Shown here piece by piece: positions 60,105-64,000 of a stretch of 64,000 nt of DNA. Position 1 is the stretch's first letter. Each line of letters begins with the position of its first letter. This stretch comes from an uncultured Actinomyces sp. (GTDB lineage Bacteria; Actinomycetota; Actinomycetes; Actinomycetales; Actinomycetaceae). A program made the position numbers and the translations under genes. The stretch covers positions 213,848 to 277,847 of the forward strand of contig CALLSD010000048.1 in assembly GCA_938014245.1 (NCBI GenBank). Reading direction: 5' to 3'. Under the pieces are notes generated by a model. It was given only the letters and a program-made list of their open reading frames with translations, made no database searches and was not told where the DNA came from.

Positions 60105-62012
60105 ATGACGCAATCCGAGAATCAAGCTTCGCTGCTGAGCACTATTGATTCACCCCGCGATCTCAGGCGGATTCCCGCCGCGCGATTAGACTCTCTCGCT
60201 GAAGAGATTCGGACGAAACTGATCGATGACGTCTCGAAAACTGGCGGGCACCTTGGACCGAACCTTGGCGTTGTTGAACTTACCATTGCGCTTCATCGAG
60301 TCTTCCGCTCTCCTTCTGACACAATCGTTTTCGATACCGGGCACCAGACCTACGTCCATAAGCTGCTCACTGGTCGCCAGGATTTTTCACAGCTGCGCCA
60401 AGAAGGCGGCATTTCGGGATACCCCAGTCGCAAAGAATCTATCCACGATGTCGTAGAGAATTCTCACGCGTCCTCATCCCTATCGTGGGTCGATGGAATC
60501 TCGCGTGAGAAGGCGCGAAGGGGGGACCCCACCTGGACTATTGGGGTCATTGGCGATGGCGCATTGACCGGCGGAATGGCGTGGGAGGCGCTCAATAACA
60601 TTGCGTCGGATCCCAAGCGGCGCGCCATTATCGTCGTCAACGATAATGGCCGCTCCTATGCGCCAACGATCGGCGCTTTTGCGCGCCATCTCGATCTTCT
60701 GCGTTCATCGCAGAACTATGAGAAAGCACTGTCTTGGGGCAAACGGACTCTCATGAATTTCGGTGAGCCAGGACGAGCAACTTACGGCGCGTTGCACGGC
60801 CTGAAAACGGGGCTTAAAGACACCCTCATCCCGCAGGCAATGTTTGAAGATCTTGGCCTGAAATACCTCGGACCCGTCAACGGGCACGATATTGCTGCCA
60901 TGGAAGAGATCTTCAATCGGGCCCGCGAGCTTCACGAACCAGTACTCATCCATGTGATGACACAAAAGGGACGCGGCTACACCCCAGCCGAAGAAGACAT
61001 CGCGGACCGTTTCCATGCCGTGGGAAGGATCCACCCGGAAACGGGGCTTCCCATTGCTCCGGCCCGCTTCGCGTGGACCAGTGTTTTCGCCGATGAAATT
61101 CGAAAGCTCGCTCATGAACGCGATGACATCGTTGGCGTTACCGCGGCGATGATGCTTCCTGTAGGTCTAGGGCCTTTCAAGGATGATTATCCCGATCGCG
61201 TCGTCGATGTGGGTATCGCAGAGCAGCACGCAGTTGCTGCTGCAGCTGGAATGGCATTTGCCGGAGCCCACCCGGTTTTTGCGGTCTATGCGACTTTCCT
61301 TAACCGCGCTTTTGATCAGATTCTCATGGACGTCGGACTCCATCACTGCGGTGTTACTTTCGTGCTTGATCGCGCCGGAATTACCGGCGATGACGGAGCT
61401 TCGCATAACGGCATGTGGGATATTTCCATGCTGAATTCCGTGCCCGGTTTGCGTCTGGCTGCGCCGCGTGACGAAGCCACCTTGCGTGAAGAACTTCGCG
61501 AGGCCGTTGCTGTCGGTGATGCTCCGACCGTCTTGCGCTATCCCAAGGGAGCTTTGAACGATCCGATCGTCCACCTGCGTCGTGAAGGCGGGTGCGATGT
61601 CCTTAAAGACTGGGATGAGAAGAGCGCACTGCCTCGGGTGTGCATTGTCGCCCTCGGATCAATGGTTCCAGCTGCGCTTGAAAGCGCAGCGCTTCTTGAA
61701 GACGAAGGCAAAGCCACCGTTCGAGTGGTTGATCCTCGGTGGGCGCTTCCCGTTCCCGAAGCTCTTGTTTCCTTGGCTGAAGGCGCAGATCTTGTCTTAA
61801 GTGTCGAGGATGGGCTCGTGGATGGGGGATTCGGTTGGTCTCTGCGCGACCTTTTGAGCGCTCGCGATGAAACCTTGAATGTTCGCGTTGTCAGCGCTGG
61901 GATTCCAAAGAAATTCCTTGATCAGGCAAGTCGCGTCAGCATCATGTCTGCCTTGAATCTGGATGCTGAAGGACTCGCAGCGACGCTCAGACGCGAACTA
62001 GCCCGCAAGTAG
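60105..62012 (+). CDS. dxs: 1-deoxy-D-xylulose-5-phosphate synthase
   Basis: First enzyme of the MEP isoprenoid pathway, joining pyruvate and glyceraldehyde 3-phosphate with thiamine diphosphate; 635 residues. Motifs are GGHLGPNLGVVELTIALH near residue 45, the ThDP/Mg site GVIGDGALTGGMAWEALNN and VNDNGRSYAPTIG. KYLGPVNGHDI and DVGIAEQHAVAAAAGMAF follow, then DRAGITGDDGASHNGMWD. The substrate-binding RYPKGAL motif is also present. The ATG at 60105 is chosen from the leaderless promoter and the family N-terminus; a longer frame to 59646 runs across the divergent peptidase gene. Its last 15 nt overlap the convergent rnd. Confidence 0.96.
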   Translation: MTQSENQASLLSTIDSPRDLRRIPAARLDSLAEEIRTKLIDDVSKTGGHLGPNLGVVELTIALHRVFRSPSDTIVFDTGHQTYVHKLLTGRQDFSQLRQEGGISGYPSRKESIHDVVENSHASSSLSWVDGISREKARRGDPTWTIGVIGDGALTGGMAWEALNNIASDPKRRAIIVVNDNGRSYAPTIGAFARHLDLLRSSQNYEKALSWGKRTLMNFGEPGRATYGALHGLKTGLKDTLIPQAMFEDLGLKYLGPVNGHDIAAMEEIFNRARELHEPVLIHVMTQKGRGYTPAEEDIADRFHAVGRIHPETGLPIAPARFAWTSVFADEIRKLAHERDDIVGVTAAMMLPVGLGPFKDDYPDRVVDVGIAEQHAVAAAAGMAFAGAHPVFAVYATFLNRAFDQILMDVGLHHCGVTFVLDRAGITGDDGASHNGMWDISMLNSVPGLRLAAPRDEATLREELREAVAVGDAPTVLRYPKGALNDPIVHLRREGGCDVLKDWDEKSALPRVCIVALGSMVPAALESAALLEDEGKATVRVVDPRWALPVPEALVSLAEGADLVLSVEDGLVDGGFGWSLRDLLSARDETLNVRVVSAGIPKKFLDQASRVSIMSALNLDAEGLAATLRRELARK

Positions 62013-63236
62013 CTGCTGAAGATCGGGCGCTACGATGGCGACTTGCCATGGGCGCGCACCATGAGCCGCAAGGTATTCATGAACAGGCCCAATCGGCTCA
62101 TCTTGCGAGTAATCCCAGGCAAGTGCTCGCTGGATACGTGGTTCTAGCACGATCTCCGGGCTGATTTCGAGGTATTCAGATTGCTGTGCGACGGTGGCGC
62201 GCACCTGGAGAAGCAAATCGTGAGCTTCTGCGCGCAGGCGCTGCCAGTGACGAACGCTGGGGGTGTGTTCATCATCCTCTTTGCGGTGACGAGGCGGGAG
62301 CTGGTTTTCGGGAAGAACCAGTGCCCTTCCGACGGCGGCAAGAAAACGATCGGCGTAACGGCGGGTTTGTGGTGAGCGGAACTCTGCGATCGAAAGCAGA
62401 TTATGGCGGGTTCGAGGTGGGCGTTGCGCGGCGTGAATAATTCCACTGTTGCGCACCAAACGCCCCGGTGCCAAATCGATTTCTTGCGCAATTGCATCGC
62501 GCTCAAACCAAAGTTCGCGCGCAATAGCTAGAGCTCTCTTGGAGGTGAGTTTGCCGATGCCGGGAATTGACCGCCAACGCTCTTTCTTCGGTTTGGGAGG
62601 TGCGGCCTCGGCAATGTGAGAAAACTCCTGCTGGGCCCATGAAAGACGCCCGAGAGCCTCTAGACGCAGCTCGAGCGCGTCCTTTAAGGCCGTCAGAAGC
62701 TCGACATCAAGGACCGCATAGCGGAGCCAATCTTTGGGAAGCGGCCGCACGGACCAATTGGCGGCCTGATGGTCCTTGAGTAAAGCGAGCCCAAGAAGTT
62801 GCTCGCATACTGCAGAAAGGCCGAAGTGTGTGAGGCCAACTAAACGAGAAGCAATCTGGGTGTCAAAGAGCTCCGGAACGTGCAGGCCAAGTTCACGCAG
62901 ATTTGGTAGATCCTGCGAGGCATCGTGAAGAATCCAGGGGGCATCAATAAAAGGCTGAAGAATCGTTAGATCACTGAGTTCAGCCGTATCGATCAAGAAA
63001 GATCCGACGTCCTCGCGGCGTAGCTGGAGAAGATAGGGGGAGGAACCGTAGCGAAAGCCTTGGGCTCGCTCGACGTCGACAGCCAGAGGCATTGCTGAGC
63101 ACCCCAACTTTTCTGCCGCTTCCTTGAGCGCGTCGATGGTCGAGATGACCTCAGGGATTCCGTCTCGGGGGTAGGCAATAAGTTGTGGATCTTCGGTGTC
63201 GCCCTGGAGAATTCCGTACGGGTTGTCGACTAGCAC
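61998..63236 (-). CDS. rnd: Ribonuclease D (DEDDy exonuclease with HRDC)
   Basis: A 3'-5' exoribonuclease of 412 residues for stable-RNA maturation. Exo I is AVDVERAQGFRYGSSPY (D-x-E), Exo II ILHDASQDLPNL, and Exo III RYAVLDVELL with the Tyr and Asp of the DEDDy class. An HRDC domain follows (RALAIARELWFERDAIAQEI), with a C-terminal helical region. The GTG start at 63236 lies 3 nt after the DUF3000 stop, so the two are cotranscribed. Its end overlaps dxs by 15 nt. Confidence 0.92.
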   Translation of the reverse strand: MLVDNPYGILQGDTEDPQLIAYPRDGIPEVISTIDALKEAAEKLGCSAMPLAVDVERAQGFRYGSSPYLLQLRREDVGSFLIDTAELSDLTILQPFIDAPWILHDASQDLPNLRELGLHVPELFDTQIASRLVGLTHFGLSAVCEQLLGLALLKDHQAANWSVRPLPKDWLRYAVLDVELLTALKDALELRLEALGRLSWAQQEFSHIAEAAPPKPKKERWRSIPGIGKLTSKRALAIARELWFERDAIAQEIDLAPGRLVRNSGIIHAAQRPPRTRHNLLSIAEFRSPQTRRYADRFLAAVGRALVLPENQLPPRHRKEDDEHTPSVRHWQRLRAEAHDLLLQVRATVAQQSEYLEISPEIVLEPRIQRALAWDYSQDEPIGPVHEYLAAHGARPWQVAIVAPDLQQLLAG

Positions 63237-63239
63237 AAC

Positions 63240-63788
63240 TTAAGCCCTCTCAAGAAAACGTTGGTTTTCGACGCCAGCAATACGACACATGAGGTCCTGC
63301 CACGCTAAGAGGTGCTCACCAATCCACGGCGTATTAGGAGTGAGAGAAGCGCGGATTTCTACAGCCAAAGTCGACCCCATCAAGATCAGACCGCCGAAGG
63401 ATTCACTCACTTCCTTGCTGACAGTTCCGGTTAAGTCGTGGAAACCGGCGCCGCGCTCCTCAAGGCAATCGTGGGTCCAATTCCACAACGCTTCGGACAG
63501 GAGGGGGTCCGAACTCATATCGGCATCAATCTGGGCTCGAAGCTGAGTCACGAGGCGGAATGGGCCATTCCAACCCATCTGTCCGTTTGGGTCGTGTAAA
63601 ACAATGAAACGCCCAAAAGCGAGCGCTTCATCGTGTGCCATTTGAGTGGTTCGAAGTGCAAGCGCAGCGGTGAAAGGAGCAAGTGCCCGGGGTGCGGGAA
63701 CTTCCTCGATTTCGACGTGAGGATGCACCGCGCCGCGCAATGACATGAGTGCGGTTCGGAAATCCTCTGGTGGTGCCACTTCGATCAC
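63240..63788 (-). CDS. DUF3000 protein
   Basis: An actinobacteria-specific protein of about 182 residues, found with rnd and dxs in M. tuberculosis (Rv2680-Rv2682c region, as I recall). Blocks are PPEDFRTALMSLRGAVHPHV near the start, RALAPFTAALAL, GRFIVLHDPNGQMGWNGPFR and AEIRASLTPNTPW-like strands (VEIRASLTPNTPWIGEHLL). The GTG at 63788 is preferred: TAGAGT lies 7 nt upstream on its strand and the resulting N-terminus fits the family. The frame is open to a GTG at 63875. The function is unknown. Confidence 0.83.
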   Translation of the reverse strand: MIEVAPPEDFRTALMSLRGAVHPHVEIEEVPAPRALAPFTAALALRTTQMAHDEALAFGRFIVLHDPNGQMGWNGPFRLVTQLRAQIDADMSSDPLLSEALWNWTHDCLEERGAGFHDLTGTVSKEVSESFGGLILMGSTLAVEIRASLTPNTPWIGEHLLAWQDLMCRIAGVENQRFLERA

Positions 63789-63948
63789 GTCTTTGACTCT
63801 ATGAGGGAGTGTTGAAATGGGGGTGGAGGCGCGCCGCCACAATAAAAAACGTGGGGTGTGAGCGGGGACACTCACTCATGATTTGTGTTCTGGGGCCAAA
63901 CCCTGTTAGGCTTCCATCCGTTGCAAAACCGTTTCGATGGTTTCAAAC

Positions 63949-64000
63949 GCGGATGTGGCTCAGTTGGTAGAGCATCACCTTGCCAAGGTGAGGGTCGCGG
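63949..64000 (+). tRNA. tRNA-Gly (GCC), 5' 52 nt, cut by the window end
   Basis: The acceptor strand GCGGATG, a D-arm GGCTCAGTTGGTAGAGC and an anticodon arm TCACC-TTGCCAA-GGTGA are visible, giving anticodon GCC. The T-arm and 3' acceptor strand lie beyond the window. Confidence 0.92.

Noticed and set aside
1..64000. CRISPR arrays, insertion sequences, prophage or integrative elements
   Set aside because: No spaced repeats, transposase, integrase or phage structural genes were seen on either strand; only intragenic and operator-type repeats were found.

Overview
The window looks like a chromosomal segment of a moderately GC-rich actinobacterium, most likely from the Actinomycetaceae (Actinomyces/Schaalia-like). 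This rests on actinobacteria-specific families (SepH, DUF3043, DUF4191, DUF4193, DUF3710, DUF3159, DUF3000, DUF5998, a Rv2175c-type DNA-binding protein, a PASTA serine/threonine kinase), a hrdB/sigA-type sigma factor with a long Lys/Glu-rich N-terminus, frequent GTG starts, and many start codons 6-7 nt downstream of a TANNNT -10 box, which implies leaderless mRNAs. Species assignment is inference. There are no insertion sequences, phage genes or CRISPR arrays, and no gap between genes exceeds 300 bases.

1-13.8 kb is housekeeping: an edge-truncated unknown gene, DUF3043, an M20 dipeptidase, a glycerate-kinase-like protein, ErpA, an FKBP lipoprotein, a degenerate receiver protein, a DnaQ-type exonuclease, PlsC, PPi-phosphofructokinase coupled to class II DAHP synthase, and the divergent pair PknL / Rv2175c-like followed by a polyprenyl synthase and a universal stress protein. 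As I recall it, part of this order (plsC, aroG, pknL, Rv2175c, polyprenyl synthase) matches the Rv2173-Rv2182c region of M. tuberculosis. 13.9-19.0 kb holds the principal sigma factor, two tandem YbjN proteins, a zinc-ribbon protein and topoisomerase IV ParE.

19.1-45.9 kb is a more accessory block. It has two tandem double-GNAT proteins, a polar amino acid ABC importer with a palindromic operator-like leader, two membrane proteins, the E2 and E3 subunits of a 2-oxoacid dehydrogenase (sucB-lpdA), TrmL, a PEBP protein, an SOS mutagenesis cassette (30.4-39.0 kb), an AI-2E family exporter with an acyl-CoA ligase, a tgt-yhhQ pair for 7-deazaguanine tRNA modification, and an ABC-F ATPase.

45.9-64 kb returns to the conserved backbone: ParC, DUF5998, a phosphodiesterase, SepH, DUF4193, DUF3710, OB-fold protein, DUF3159, two TrkA proteins, an APC permease, a TrmA/RumA-type methyltransferase, an S9 peptidase, Dxs, RNase D, DUF3000 and the start of a tRNA-Gly.

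The most interesting region is the SOS cassette. An SOS box precedes imuA', which overlaps imuB, which in turn overlaps a SWIM-zinc-finger SNF2 ATPase. A second, perfect SOS box abuts a TATAAT and the start codon of dnaE2. ImuA'-ImuB-DnaE2 is a known mutasome. A SNF2 motor locked into the same SOS transcription unit is, to my knowledge, not part of the described system and is the best candidate here for something new.
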